Assembly (NCBI GenBank): GCA_910586255.1
Contig: CAJUHR010000047.1
Location: 1-25,592, forward strand
Direction: 5' to 3'
From: an uncultured Lachnospiraceae bacterium
GTDB taxonomy: Bacteria; Bacillota; Clostridia; Lachnospirales; Lachnospiraceae
DNA length: 25,592 nucleotides
Positions 1-7,438 of this stretch are shown here, piece by piece (the stretch's first letter is position 1; each line of letters opens with the position of its first letter). The position numbers and the translations under genes are program-made. Under the pieces are notes generated by a model that had not been told where the DNA came from, did no database searches, and was given only the letters and a program-made list of their open reading frames with translations.

Positions 1-103
1 AATACGAAATCCGGTCTGCAAACTTAATGTCAATTGGCGGATATCCTGCTTTCATTAATTCCAAATTTACAAGCAGTCTTCCAATTCTGCCATTTCCGTC
101 AGC
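1..103 (-). pseudogene. Fic family protein, C-terminal fragment
   Basis: Read on the minus strand from 103 to the window edge, the frame gives ADGNGRIGRLLVN and then LMKAGYPPI. This is the Fic catalytic loop (HPFxDGNGRxGR) and the helix after it. Fic proteins transfer AMP or other nucleotide moieties to target hydroxyls. The expected HPF, with the catalytic histidine, is missing: the codon two before the Asp is TAA and similarity stops at about base 103. The frame is open to the window edge, so the true C-terminus is not visible. The N-terminal piece at 2651-2948 probably belongs to the same original gene. A functional product is unlikely because the catalytic His is absent. Confidence 0.8.
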
Positions 104-150
104 TTATGTCAAGTATAGGACAAAGATTTTTGAATATTTTCTATGAAACA

Positions 151-1365
151 CTATGCTTTTTTCAAATGACCCATCAACATATAAAACTTAAAATGACAAT
201 AACTCTTAAACACAGATGGATTAACAGACATAACTCCTGCAAGCAAATCGGGATATAGGTATTGCTGATTATCCAAATATAAAAGTAGCTTATATTTTTC
301 TATATTAATAGTATCTTCCTCATAGCATGTATAATATTGAAACTCGGAATAAAACCTTAACTTTTCTTCATCACTTATTTGATTAAATATATTTATAAAA
401 TTTACTTTTACATATTTCTCATCAAGCATTTCCAAATAATTTCTTTCGTAACTTTTTTTGCGAATTTTTTCATATGCTATTTTTTGAATTTGTTCAAATA
501 CAACATTTATATTTTCTCCGTTATATCCATGATATTCTTTTAAATCACTAACTACTTTTTTTATATCTATTTGATATTGAGTTGTAATAATATCTGCATC
601 CTTATAATCCAAAATTTTTAAACTATCCATTATTTCATTTTTACGTTCCTCATTATCATTCTTATTAATTACTTGGCAGTATTCTTTATATAATTCACCA
701 GAATAATCATCTGACAGGAGTACATATACTTGAAACGTACTAAAAAGTTCAATATATGCATAAAGAAAGTTTCCACAATTAAATAATCTTAATACATGAA
801 ATAATTCATAAGTATCTTGTGACTCTATAATTGAATCAAATAATGTCATAGGTACAAAGGGAATTATGATAGGCTTATTTATTAATTCTTTATTTTCACT
901 ATCAAACACCCTATTCAATTTATTTACCTCAACACCTGAATGAACAGCAAAATTAAATGCTATTTTTGCCATTCCCTTCTTGTATAATTCATTATCTAAA
1001 TTAAAATTAAATGATACTTTTTGATATTTCTCAAATTCCCATTTCTTATATTTGCCATCTTTATCAAACATTGATATAACTTTCCCATTTTTAAACCGTG
1101 TTTTATAAAGATTTCCCTCTTTATCACACATAATCCCTTCATATGATGTCTTACCTGCTTTACGATCAAAGTTCATATATAAACCGTCAATTATTGGTGC
1201 AAAAATTTCAATAAATGCCTTATCCGCATCTGAACCATATTTACTATTACATTCTTTGCAATAAATACTGTCGGATTTTAAAACACCTCCAATAGCGTTA
1301 TGAATAATATGTTCTTCACTCCTATTTTCTTCGTCTATTTCTATTCCACAGACACAACATTTCAT
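151..1365 (-). CDS. HNH endonuclease domain protein
   Basis: This 404-residue protein has a Cys/His-rich N-terminus typical of HNH nucleases: CCVC at residues 3-6, SEEHIIHNAIGG at 17-28 and CKECNSKYG at 36-44. The two cysteine pairs would bind zinc, and the His/Asn residues lie in the beta-beta-alpha metal site. The remaining 350 residues are not recognised; they carry no signal peptide or obvious membrane segment. The ATG is preceded by AGGGAGA about nine bases upstream. The gene is far more AT-rich than the metallophosphoesterase fragment beside it and lies inside the interrupted Fic gene, which suggests separate acquisition. Family members occur in mobile and defence-type loci; its target here is unknown. 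The nuclease domain is secure, the biological role is not. Confidence 0.8.
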   Translation of the reverse strand: MKCCVCGIEIDEENRSEEHIIHNAIGGVLKSDSIYCKECNSKYGSDADKAFIEIFAPIIDGLYMNFDRKAGKTSYEGIMCDKEGNLYKTRFKNGKVISMFDKDGKYKKWEFEKYQKVSFNFNLDNELYKKGMAKIAFNFAVHSGVEVNKLNRVFDSENKELINKPIIIPFVPMTLFDSIIESQDTYELFHVLRLFNCGNFLYAYIELFSTFQVYVLLSDDYSGELYKEYCQVINKNDNEERKNEIMDSLKILDYKDADIITTQYQIDIKKVVSDLKEYHGYNGENINVVFEQIQKIAYEKIRKKSYERNYLEMLDEKYVKVNFINIFNQISDEEKLRFYSEFQYYTCYEEDTINIEKYKLLLYLDNQQYLYPDLLAGVMSVNPSVFKSYCHFKFYMLMGHLKKA

Positions 1366-1379
1366 AAAATGATTCTCCC

Positions 1380-1988
1380 TTATATACTTATTTTACCACA
1401 AAAAATATCAAAATTCTCAAACATGATCTCCAACTTATCTATCTTCTTCTCCGTATGATAATGCCCACAATACCACTTCCCATAATCCAGCCTATCCTCA
1501 ATCCCGTCCAGCCATTCCTCCGTAAACTTATCCACCTTACTCTGGTCCACCCCGGCCATAAACATCTCCACCGGCTCATATTTCAGCGGCACCGTATGGC
1601 TCAACACCACATCCACCTTCCACCACAGCCCATCCAGCCGGTGCTCCACATACCTCTTAACCTCCTCCAAAGGCTGCTCATCCGGCCACCACCCATACCC
1701 ATACATAAGCCGGACCAACTTATCAATACTATAAGCCCCGCCAATGACAATGGCCTGCTTCCCGTCCAGGTCAAACACTTCCCCGTCCTTCGCAAACAAC
1801 AGACTCGGATACTCATCTTCCCAATACACCACGCCGCCATGCCACACCTTCTCCTGATATCCTTCAATAGCCTCCGGCCTCCGTTCATGGTTCCCATGGA
1901 TCGCAAAAACCATAATCGGCAGAGCTTCCAAAAACTCCTTCTTCCTCATATCCCGGATCCCCCCGCTGAAATTAATCCCGGCAGGCAC
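1380..1988 (-). pseudogene. metallophosphoesterase, N-terminally truncated
   Basis: The reading frame encodes most of a calcineurin-like phosphoesterase: GNHE at residues 32-35, LSHT at 130-132 and GHYH at 175-178 supply metal ligands of the later motifs. The first motifs (DxH and GD, roughly 35-40 residues in intact relatives) are missing. The frame begins abruptly at GTG followed by PAGINFSGG, which matches the residues right after the usual GD motif. No ribosome binding site precedes this GTG. Without motifs I and II the metal centre cannot form, so I call it a truncated relic. The base composition is GC-rich compared with the neighbouring HNH gene. Family assignment is firm; inactivation is an inference from the missing motifs. 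Confidence 0.75.
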
Positions 1989-2006
1989 CCTAATTATACC
2001 ATATCC

Positions 2007-2180
2007 TCACCGCATTTCGCCTAAAATCTTTTCATAAAAATCCCCAAATTTCCAGACCACTTCCAGTCTGTCCTCCCCCATCACCTTCGCGCTCTCAATC
2101 AAAGAAGCCATCACCCGCTTGTCATACCCCTCCAGATGCAGATACTCCCGAATCCGCAGGGCCTCCCGGTACTCTCCCCA
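2007..2180 (-). pseudogene. possible serine recombinase C-terminal remnant
   Basis: A frame of about 57 codons ends at TGA (2007-2009) and reads WGEYREALRIREYL, then MASLIESAKVM and LEVVWKFGDFYEKIL. The final part resembles the last strand and helix of large serine recombinases (a LIE..V...LEV.WKF.D pattern). There is no start codon or ribosome binding site. It abuts the SymE-like stub at 2181 in a different frame, so the two were joined by deletion or frameshift. The similarity is short and judged from memory of the family; it could belong to another DNA-binding protein. Confidence 0.3.
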
Positions 2181-2292
2181 CCCCGAACCCCAGCTCTTCC
2201 AGCCACAGCCCCTTCAACATGATCGTAGGCGTCGGCTTATAATTACGCCCGCTCTGCTCATACACCTTAATCTTCCGAACATCCTTCTTCAT
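2181..2292 (-). pseudogene. SymE-like toxin, N-terminal stub
   Basis: From ATG at 2292 the frame reads MKKDVRKIKVYEQSGRNY, then PTPTIMLKGLWLEELGF. This matches the N-terminal half of SymE-family proteins, which have an AbrB-like swapped-hairpin fold and were first described as SOS-induced type I toxins. Similarity stops after about 36 residues, where the complete family continues with a G(D)xVxVxxxxGxLxI strand. The original frame then runs through unrelated codons to a TGA. It is followed in another frame by the possible recombinase tail. No antisense antitoxin RNA could be identified. A functional toxin is unlikely. Confidence 0.6.
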
Positions 2293-2650
2293 CTATATCC
2301 CGTCCCTTCCACCGGCCCGCAGACCGGACTATCCATTGTTTCTCCGTCACTGAACTAACCCTGGGATTTTACAGAGACCGGCCCCAGGCGTAACAGCCCG
2401 TGCCTCTCCCTGCAAAACAGAACTATTTGTTTCCGAACGAAACGATATGCCATCTACAAAAATCAAAAACTCCGCTACACAAAAACTTCAAAACCATCAC
2501 AACAATATGGGCGCTGTAAGTTCCCCGGCTTTCCGTAAATAAATCTCATTTGTTCCCATGGTACAGAAACACAGGTTTAACCCTCCCATGGCGCCCGGTT
2601 CACATTAAACCCGACCGAAACCTGTCAACCAATATTACAACGCCCCCTTC
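2293..2650. other. gene-free stretch, nothing recognised
   Basis: These roughly 360 bases carry no ORF with recognisable protein similarity on either strand. No RNA structure, terminator or convincing promoter was seen. The stretch lies between the SymE stub and the Fic N-terminal fragment and is probably filler from the event that split the Fic gene. Confidence 0.5.
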
Positions 2651-2948
2651 CCTCAATTGCATTGGAATTATAAGTATACTCAATAATGAATTCCTCAGTC
2701 AAACGTTCCCATTCACCCTCAGTCAGAGGACGTCTGGTATCCAGTCCTCTTTTCTTCCTGTCTATAGCTGTCAGTAAACTTTCTGTTGCTTTAAAACGTC
2801 CGTCCTCTGGTTTTTTCGCATTTGTTGAAATCATCCAACTACGCCCTTCTCGTGTGGCTCCTGAAATTTTTCCTTCCGAGCAAAGTAGACGCACCCGTCT
2901 GTCAGAAATCCCCCACTTTTCTGCTGCCTGCTTTACCGTTATATACAT
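2651..2948 (-). pseudogene. Fic family protein, N-terminal fragment with HTH
   Basis: The frame starts at ATG 2948 with MYITVKQAAEKWGISDRRV, a MerR/excisionase-like helix-turn-helix at residues 1-35. It continues to TEEFIIEYTYNSNAIEG, the alpha-inhibitory helix region of Fic proteins, where (S/T)xxxE(G/N) blocks the ATP site until relieved. Immediately after NAIEG the sequence stops resembling Fic proteins, and the frame ends at a TGA at about 2625. The catalytic HPFxDGNGR core is not here; its second half is at 1-103. The two pieces are collinear on the minus strand, with about 130 residues missing between them. AAGGGAG lies about eleven bases before the ATG, so an HTH-only peptide could still be made. 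Confidence 0.8.
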
Positions 2949-3045
2949 AAAGATCGCATCTCCCTTAATAGTATATTCTATAATAAAATGTTATTCCTCT
3001 CCGATTTTATAAGGGGCATAGGCGGATATTTTATTATTCCGAAAA

Positions 3046-3183
3046 TTATTCCAAAAAATAAATTCGAGCATATTTTGATTTACTGTAAAATGCCCCGGAC
3101 ATTGCTCCCTTTTCCAATGCTTCAGGATTTCCCCATTTTAAGAGATAAGCTGCCAAGCCGGTATCTAAAAAGTGAAGGATCGG
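3046..3183 (-). pseudogene. DUF4143 AAA-ATPase remnant
   Basis: Between a TAG at 3184-3186 and a TAA at 3046-3048 the minus strand reads FLDTGLAAYLLKWGNPEALEK and then GAMSGAF. This is the conserved block of the DUF4143 domain found at the C-terminus of archaeal/bacterial AAA ATPases, where FxDxGL is followed by xGxxxE. Similarity covers about 3088-3171 only. There is no start codon and no ATPase domain nearby. It is a small relic of a deleted gene, and it adds to the evidence that this edge of the window is decaying DNA. Confidence 0.6.
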
Positions 3184-3350
3184 CTACACAAGAGCAATGA
3201 TATGGGACGATACCAAAATAGAAAGCCATTGATATCTCTCTGCAGGTACGCATGCTTGAAATACTGCGAAAATAAGACACTCAATCTCTTTTGGAAGAAT
3301 AATCGTTCTAAATCTGAAAAATACGATTCTTTATGTCTTAATAGAGTAAA

Positions 3351-3380
3351 GGCATCTATTGGTATCTTCCAATAGATGCC
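3351..3380. terminator. intrinsic terminator, probably bidirectional
   Basis: A perfect 12-bp inverted repeat (ggcatctattgg and ccaatagatgcc) encloses a 6-base loop. On the minus strand it is followed by TTTACTC, on the plus strand by ccttttcc. It lies about 130 bases beyond the stop of the ABC ATPase gene at 3511 and is the first strong hairpin after that operon. The U-tracts are short, so efficiency may be moderate. Confidence 0.6.
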
Positions 3381-3510
3381 CCTTTTCCAAAATCAATAAA
3401 CTCTATCTTTATTCATTTTTGAATCGCTCAAATAACCCATATATATCTTCCAAGCACAATTCCAACTTATCGTATACTTTTATACTTTATTCATATGGAA
3501 GCCCCCTCGC

Positions 3511-4401
3511 TCAAGAATGCCTTTTATCATCTTTTGCATACAAACTGTAAATGTAGGCATCCTCCAATGTCGGTTCGCATGATTCGCAAGGAATCCCCGG
3601 AATCCCTTCACTTACAAAGCGTACCTCTATTCCCTTCGCCTTATAAATTTTTGAAGCTACTTTATATTTTTTCTGAAACAGGGAAAATTCCTGTTCATTG
3701 AGAAGAGTACAGCAAAAAACATGGTTTTGTGCATTTTCGATCAGTTTGCTGATCGTACCATTATAGGTAATCTTCCCTTTTCTCATAATGCAAAGCTGCT
3801 CACAGGTAGCCGCCAAATCCTCTGTTACATGAGTAGAAAACAGCACAATCTTATCTGCCGCAAAATCAACCAGCAGGTTACGAATACGAATACGCTCCTC
3901 CGGATCCAGCCCGGTTGTCGGTTCATCAACGATCAAAATATTCGGTTCATGCAGTAATGCCTGCACCAGACCAACCCGACGTTTCATTCCACCGGATAAC
4001 TGCTTATTCTTTTTATGCTGATGCTCTAATAATCCCGTCCTTTTCAAATAGAAGTCAATCTGTCTGGTATAAGTCTTTTTCCCCATTCCGCACATAATTC
4101 CTACATATTCCAAAGATTCCCGAACAGTCATATTCGGATATAATCCCAGTTCCTGCGGCAGATAGCCAATTCTCTTTTTGATTGCCTCATAATTCTTTTT
4201 TTCCAGCTTCAGTCCGTTTATCTTCACTTCTCCTTTTGTGGGAGTAAGCAGCGTTACAAGGATTTTCATTAATGTTGTTTTACCAGCCCCGTTTTCTCCC
4301 AACAACCCATAAATTCCATGTTCAATCGTCAGATTTATGTGATTTAAACTTTTAATCCCTTTTTTATATTCCATAACCAGATTTTTAATTTCAATTCCCA
4401 T
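3511..4401 (-). CDS. ABC transporter ATP-binding protein (module i)
   Basis: This 296-residue protein is a cytoplasmic ABC ATPase that would power the two membrane subunits encoded just upstream. Walker A is GENGAGKTT at residues 35-43, the Q-loop glutamine is Q83, the signature LSGGM is at 135-139, Walker B ILIVDEP at 155-161, and the switch histidine is in FSTHV. After about residue 215 comes an accessory C-terminal domain typical of ABC-2 and antimicrobial-peptide exporters; it includes a CESCEPTLEDAY stretch, where PTLEDAY is the usual family tail motif. The start overlaps the previous gene by 11 bases and is preceded by AAAGGA. It is the last gene of the two-component/ABC cluster. The substrate cannot be deduced; export of, or resistance to, a peptide or other membrane-active compound is an inference from the linked kinase. 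Confidence 0.9.
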   Translation of the reverse strand: MGIEIKNLVMEYKKGIKSLNHINLTIEHGIYGLLGENGAGKTTLMKILVTLLTPTKGEVKINGLKLEKKNYEAIKKRIGYLPQELGLYPNMTVRESLEYVGIMCGMGKKTYTRQIDFYLKRTGLLEHQHKKNKQLSGGMKRRVGLVQALLHEPNILIVDEPTTGLDPEERIRIRNLLVDFAADKIVLFSTHVTEDLAATCEQLCIMRKGKITYNGTISKLIENAQNHVFCCTLLNEQEFSLFQKKYKVASKIYKAKGIEVRFVSEGIPGIPCESCEPTLEDAYIYSLYAKDDKRHS

Positions 4402-5083
4402 GCTTTTTCCATCCTTTCTTTCTCTGTTTCGGTTGTCTCCGAATCAAAAACACATTGATTCCAAATAGTACAATGCCAACTGCTGCATATAGTTCTCTGC
4501 TCGGATAATATGGGAGTAGAATTCCATCCTGTGCCTCAGAACTATGGAGCAAAAACAGTTGAAAATAATCTGGCAAATGATCCATAACCGAGGATGTCAT
4601 AAGTAGCCATAAAACTAATGTTCCGCCAATGCCAATCCCCATGTTTTGTGTCAGGTTTGTCAACGTAAACCCGAAGCTGCCCACAAAAATAATGCTTGCC
4701 AGGGATGCAGCAATCACATTCCCATATAGAACTGACTCCGGAGTGGCAGATACGTGGATTGGATGATACCAAAGTATAAATCCCCAGTACGCCAATGTTG
4801 CTAATAGAAGCAGATAGCTTATGCCAATCAGATTTCTCTGTATTACTGATATAATTTTTTTCCGTATTCCATAACGGTAATAACAGGAGATACGCCCACT
4901 GGTAAATTCCTGATAATAAGTATCCGCAAGAAAAATCCCCGCAAGTAGTGCAATATACGTTTCCACTGTCACTATAATTTCTGTGGTTGACTGAATCGGT
5001 CTTACTAGCACAATAATTCCCATAAACAAAAATGAATAGACCATTTTATACACTGGCAATGCGATTTTCATTTCGTATTTCAT
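4391..5083 (-). CDS. ABC-2 type permease subunit, small (module i)
   Basis: I chose the ATG at 5083, giving 230 residues starting MKYEMKIALPVYKMV. It shares an ATGA overlap with the preceding permease gene and has GAAGGCGG upstream. A longer frame reaches 5155 but lies mostly inside the upstream gene. The protein is almost entirely hydrophobic, with about six predicted membrane segments and a short charged loop after the second. A basic tail (RRQPKQRKKGWKK) should be cytoplasmic. It has no catalytic motif. The ATPase gene follows with an 11-base overlap, so translation of the three is probably coupled. The family is ABC-2-like by context and topology rather than by a clear signature motif. 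Confidence 0.75.
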   Translation of the reverse strand: MKYEMKIALPVYKMVYSFLFMGIIVLVRPIQSTTEIIVTVETYIALLAGIFLADTYYQEFTSGRISCYYRYGIRKKIISVIQRNLIGISYLLLLATLAYWGFILWYHPIHVSATPESVLYGNVIAASLASIIFVGSFGFTLTNLTQNMGIGIGGTLVLWLLMTSSVMDHLPDYFQLFLLHSSEAQDGILLPYYPSRELYAAVGIVLFGINVFLIRRQPKQRKKGWKKHGN

Positions 5084-6162
5084 ACTGACCGCCTTCTTTC
5101 CCATAGTTTTATACTTCCAACTAATGCAAAAACCGTCAAAAATATCAAAAAACACAGATTGAATATACCGCCTTTGGGAAACTCATTTGTTCCAAATACA
5201 GACGGAAATCGGGTAAATAATGATAAGGGTTTTGCCTGATAACGGTACCCATACCACGCAACCAGCGTTGAATCATAGGAACCCATATTACAATATAGAT
5301 AATACAAAAGCATGGCCGGTATTGTTGGTACGGAATTACAAAATACAAGGGAAATCAAAATCATCAAACTTCCGGTTGCTAAAATACTTGGAATATGAAA
5401 CATCAAAATCGTCATCCAAAAGTCATAAAAATTAACGCTTAATCCATATTCTGCCCCTGCTTTCATAGTCAAAAAATCCATAATCAAAGTCAATGGTACG
5501 GTTGCCCCAAACACGACACTAATTCCTGCTACAAGTTTTCCAATCAGGAATTCCATGGCAGATAGTGGTTTTACATGAATCAAGGCATAAATATCTTTTT
5601 TCATATCCCGGTACAGCAATAATACAAATACAAGCATAGCGAACAAAATAGAACTGATGCCGAGATAATCTACGTATTTGTAGGAGACTTCTTTTGTATA
5701 AGTCTTATTCCCGTTTTCTCCAAAGGCCTCCTGCAAATAAGCATCCATTTCTTCTTTTGTAGCAGAATGATATGCCTTTTCGGCAAACGTACTTCGTACA
5801 CCTGCAATTTTGTGTTGCTCTTTAAAATACGATGCGATTTCTGGAACACTCCACTTCTTTACCTTCTCAATTTCCAGTTTTGCTTCTTCATCCGTCCAAC
5901 TACAATCCGTAACCAGATACTCCTGTAGCTTTTCTAATGCAGTTTGGTATAATTCATCCTGAGAGGTTGGAATATACCCGTCAATCACGTCTCCATCCTC
6001 TGAATACGCCGCTTCTGTTCCGTGCTTCTGAAGATTATCATAAAAGTTCCAATAGGGACTGACTCTCCAGAATACAATCATTACCATTAGCAACATACCA
6101 AGATAAACCAGCGGATTTCTCAACAAAATACCAATCTCTTTTTTTATCAATTTGCCATTCAT
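5080..6162 (-). CDS. ABC-2 type permease subunit, large (module i)
   Basis: This 360-residue membrane protein has one N-terminal membrane helix (about 15-35) and a soluble loop of roughly 130 residues rich in acidic and aromatic residues, presumably extracytoplasmic. About six further helices fill residues 170-355. This one-plus-loop-plus-six layout is common in ABC-2 exporters of antimicrobial peptides, where the loop can contact substrate. AGGAGG stands nine bases before the ATG. Its stop overlaps the start of the small permease (ATGA). It begins 85 bases after the kinase gene and beyond a terminator, so it may have its own promoter. The substrate is unknown. Confidence 0.8.
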   Translation of the reverse strand: MNGKLIKKEIGILLRNPLVYLGMLLMVMIVFWRVSPYWNFYDNLQKHGTEAAYSEDGDVIDGYIPTSQDELYQTALEKLQEYLVTDCSWTDEEAKLEIEKVKKWSVPEIASYFKEQHKIAGVRSTFAEKAYHSATKEEMDAYLQEAFGENGNKTYTKEVSYKYVDYLGISSILFAMLVFVLLLYRDMKKDIYALIHVKPLSAMEFLIGKLVAGISVVFGATVPLTLIMDFLTMKAGAEYGLSVNFYDFWMTILMFHIPSILATGSLMILISLVFCNSVPTIPAMLLYYLYCNMGSYDSTLVAWYGYRYQAKPLSLFTRFPSVFGTNEFPKGGIFNLCFLIFLTVFALVGSIKLWERRRSV

Positions 6163-6210
6163 CTCATTCGCCTCCTTTTTCTGCTTTTACCTTACCTTAC
6201 AAATGACTAC

Positions 6211-6240
6211 AAAAAAACAAGATTCGGAAATTTCCGAATC
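6211..6240 (-). terminator. intrinsic terminator between kinase and transporter genes
   Basis: A perfect 20-bp palindrome (gattcggaaa/tttccgaatc) is followed on the minus strand by CTTGTTTTTTT. This has the form of a rho-independent terminator with an 8-bp stem and AATT loop. It lies 8 bases after the kinase stop, so transcripts of the regulator genes should mostly end here. A weak promoter-like TTGTAG, 17 bases, TAAAAG lies downstream, before the large permease gene. Confidence 0.75.
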
Positions 6241-6247
6241 CTGCCAT

Positions 6248-7438
6248 CTATTTTATTCTGAATTGTGCTTTTACCACTGCCCCGCCAACCCCCTGGTTCC
6301 CAATGCTTAATTTACCTCCATGCTTTTTGCATAAGTTATCACAGAGATATAAGCCCATGCCATAATGGTCCCCCTCGCTCTCATCCAACTCATGATAGAA
6401 AGGTCTGCGCGCTGATTTCAGGGCTTCTTTTGAAAAGCCTATACCATCATCGTAAACATTCATATATAACCAAGACTCTATATCTAAAAGTTTTAACCAT
6501 ATTCCTTTTTTTGCATAACGCATGGCGTTTGCAGCAATATTTTCCAGAATTTCTAAGTATATGTCAAAATCAAGCTTTACTTCTTTCTGTTGTATCGTTT
6601 CTTGGATAGAATATGTTTTTCCATATTTTTCTGACAATGTGCTCAGTATCGTTTCTGATTTTTTAAGAATAGTTGCACTATCAATCAATTTCTGATCTAC
6701 TTCCCGTTCATCTAAGCGATTGATTTTTTTCATTGTATCAGCAAAATTTTCAATCCTCTGTGTCTGCTCTGATAATTCCTTTAAAATTTCTATAACTTTT
6801 TCTTTGGAAAGCCGCTCATCTGGATAATATCGGCTTAAATACTCCACATAGCCTTTCAACACAGACAATGGTGTCCGTAAATCATGGGAAAATGCTGCCC
6901 TGATTTGTTTTTGTTCTTCTATCATTTTCCACATCATCTGGTTATTATCCCTTAGTTGCAGGCGCATCTGCTCAAAAGCGTCACACAACTGCCCCATCTC
7001 ATCTTCCTGTCCATACTCAACATAAAAGTCTAAATCCCGTCTTCCAATTTTTTCTGCACTATCTTTCAAAATTTCCAATGGTTTTTTTAATCTATGCCGG
7101 TAGAATCGGTCCAAAACCAGAAATACACTAAGAAAAGAAATGAGAAGCATACTCCATGTCTGAAGCCAATCCAACACTTCTACAAACCATTGATCTACTT
7201 TTGACAGGCTACTCTTATTTACACTTGGAATTGGTGGTAACTCCCCAAATTTTTTAGAATATGCATTTTGAAATCCATACAATTCCTCCCTGTTCTCCGT
7301 ATAATTCAACCATATCCGCTGTTCCGCCTTATACGCTAAATCTTGTATCAAAACTGACAAAAGTAAAGAGATGATTAGTGCAATCACCAGATGAAAAAAC
7401 AAGGATGTTTTTATTGATTTTTGTTTTGCAGTGTCCAC
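6248..7438 (-). CDS. sensor histidine kinase (module i)
   Basis: This 396-residue kinase has membrane helices at about 12-31 and 93-110 flanking a short extracytoplasmic sensor loop of roughly 60 residues. A HAMP-like linker follows (about 111-165). The HisKA dimerisation helix contains AFSHDLRTPLSVLKGY, with phospho-acceptor H185. The HATPase domain shows an N-box (EILENIAANAMRYAKKG, 297-312), the G1 box DDGIGFS (330-336) and the G2 box GMGLYL (360-365). It starts at GTG, with GGGGGTG upstream, and overlaps the response-regulator gene by 28 bases. The small sensor loop is typical of kinases that sense membrane stress or work with a transporter. It presumably phosphorylates the regulator encoded upstream. 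Confidence 0.92.
   Translation of the reverse strand: MDTAKQKSIKTSLFFHLVIALIISLLLSVLIQDLAYKAEQRIWLNYTENREELYGFQNAYSKKFGELPPIPSVNKSSLSKVDQWFVEVLDWLQTWSMLLISFLSVFLVLDRFYRHRLKKPLEILKDSAEKIGRRDLDFYVEYGQEDEMGQLCDAFEQMRLQLRDNNQMMWKMIEEQKQIRAAFSHDLRTPLSVLKGYVEYLSRYYPDERLSKEKVIEILKELSEQTQRIENFADTMKKINRLDEREVDQKLIDSATILKKSETILSTLSEKYGKTYSIQETIQQKEVKLDFDIYLEILENIAANAMRYAKKGIWLKLLDIESWLYMNVYDDGIGFSKEALKSARRPFYHELDESEGDHYGMGLYLCDNLCKKHGGKLSIGNQGVGGAVVKAQFRIK

Noticed and set aside
1455..2024. Long plus-strand open frame of 189 codons
   Set aside because: It is the complement of the metallophosphoesterase fragment; its Pro/His/Leu-rich translation is typical of an antisense shadow, and the minus-strand frame has clear GNHE and GHYH motifs.
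3183..3300. Plus-strand pieces reading IDISLQVRMLEILRK, resembling the stretch after Walker B of peptide-type ABC ATPases
   Set aside because: The similarity is about 15 residues, lies between stops, and could be chance; not enough to call a relic.
3409..3480. Minus-strand fragment YDKLELCLEDIYGLFERFKNE followed by a stop
   Set aside because: It has protein-like composition but no start codon, no recognised family and only about 23 codons.
4391..5155. Longer form of the small permease starting at 5155
   Set aside because: The extra codons overlap the end of the upstream permease by 76 bases; the ATG at 5083 has a ribosome binding site and an ATGA overlap.
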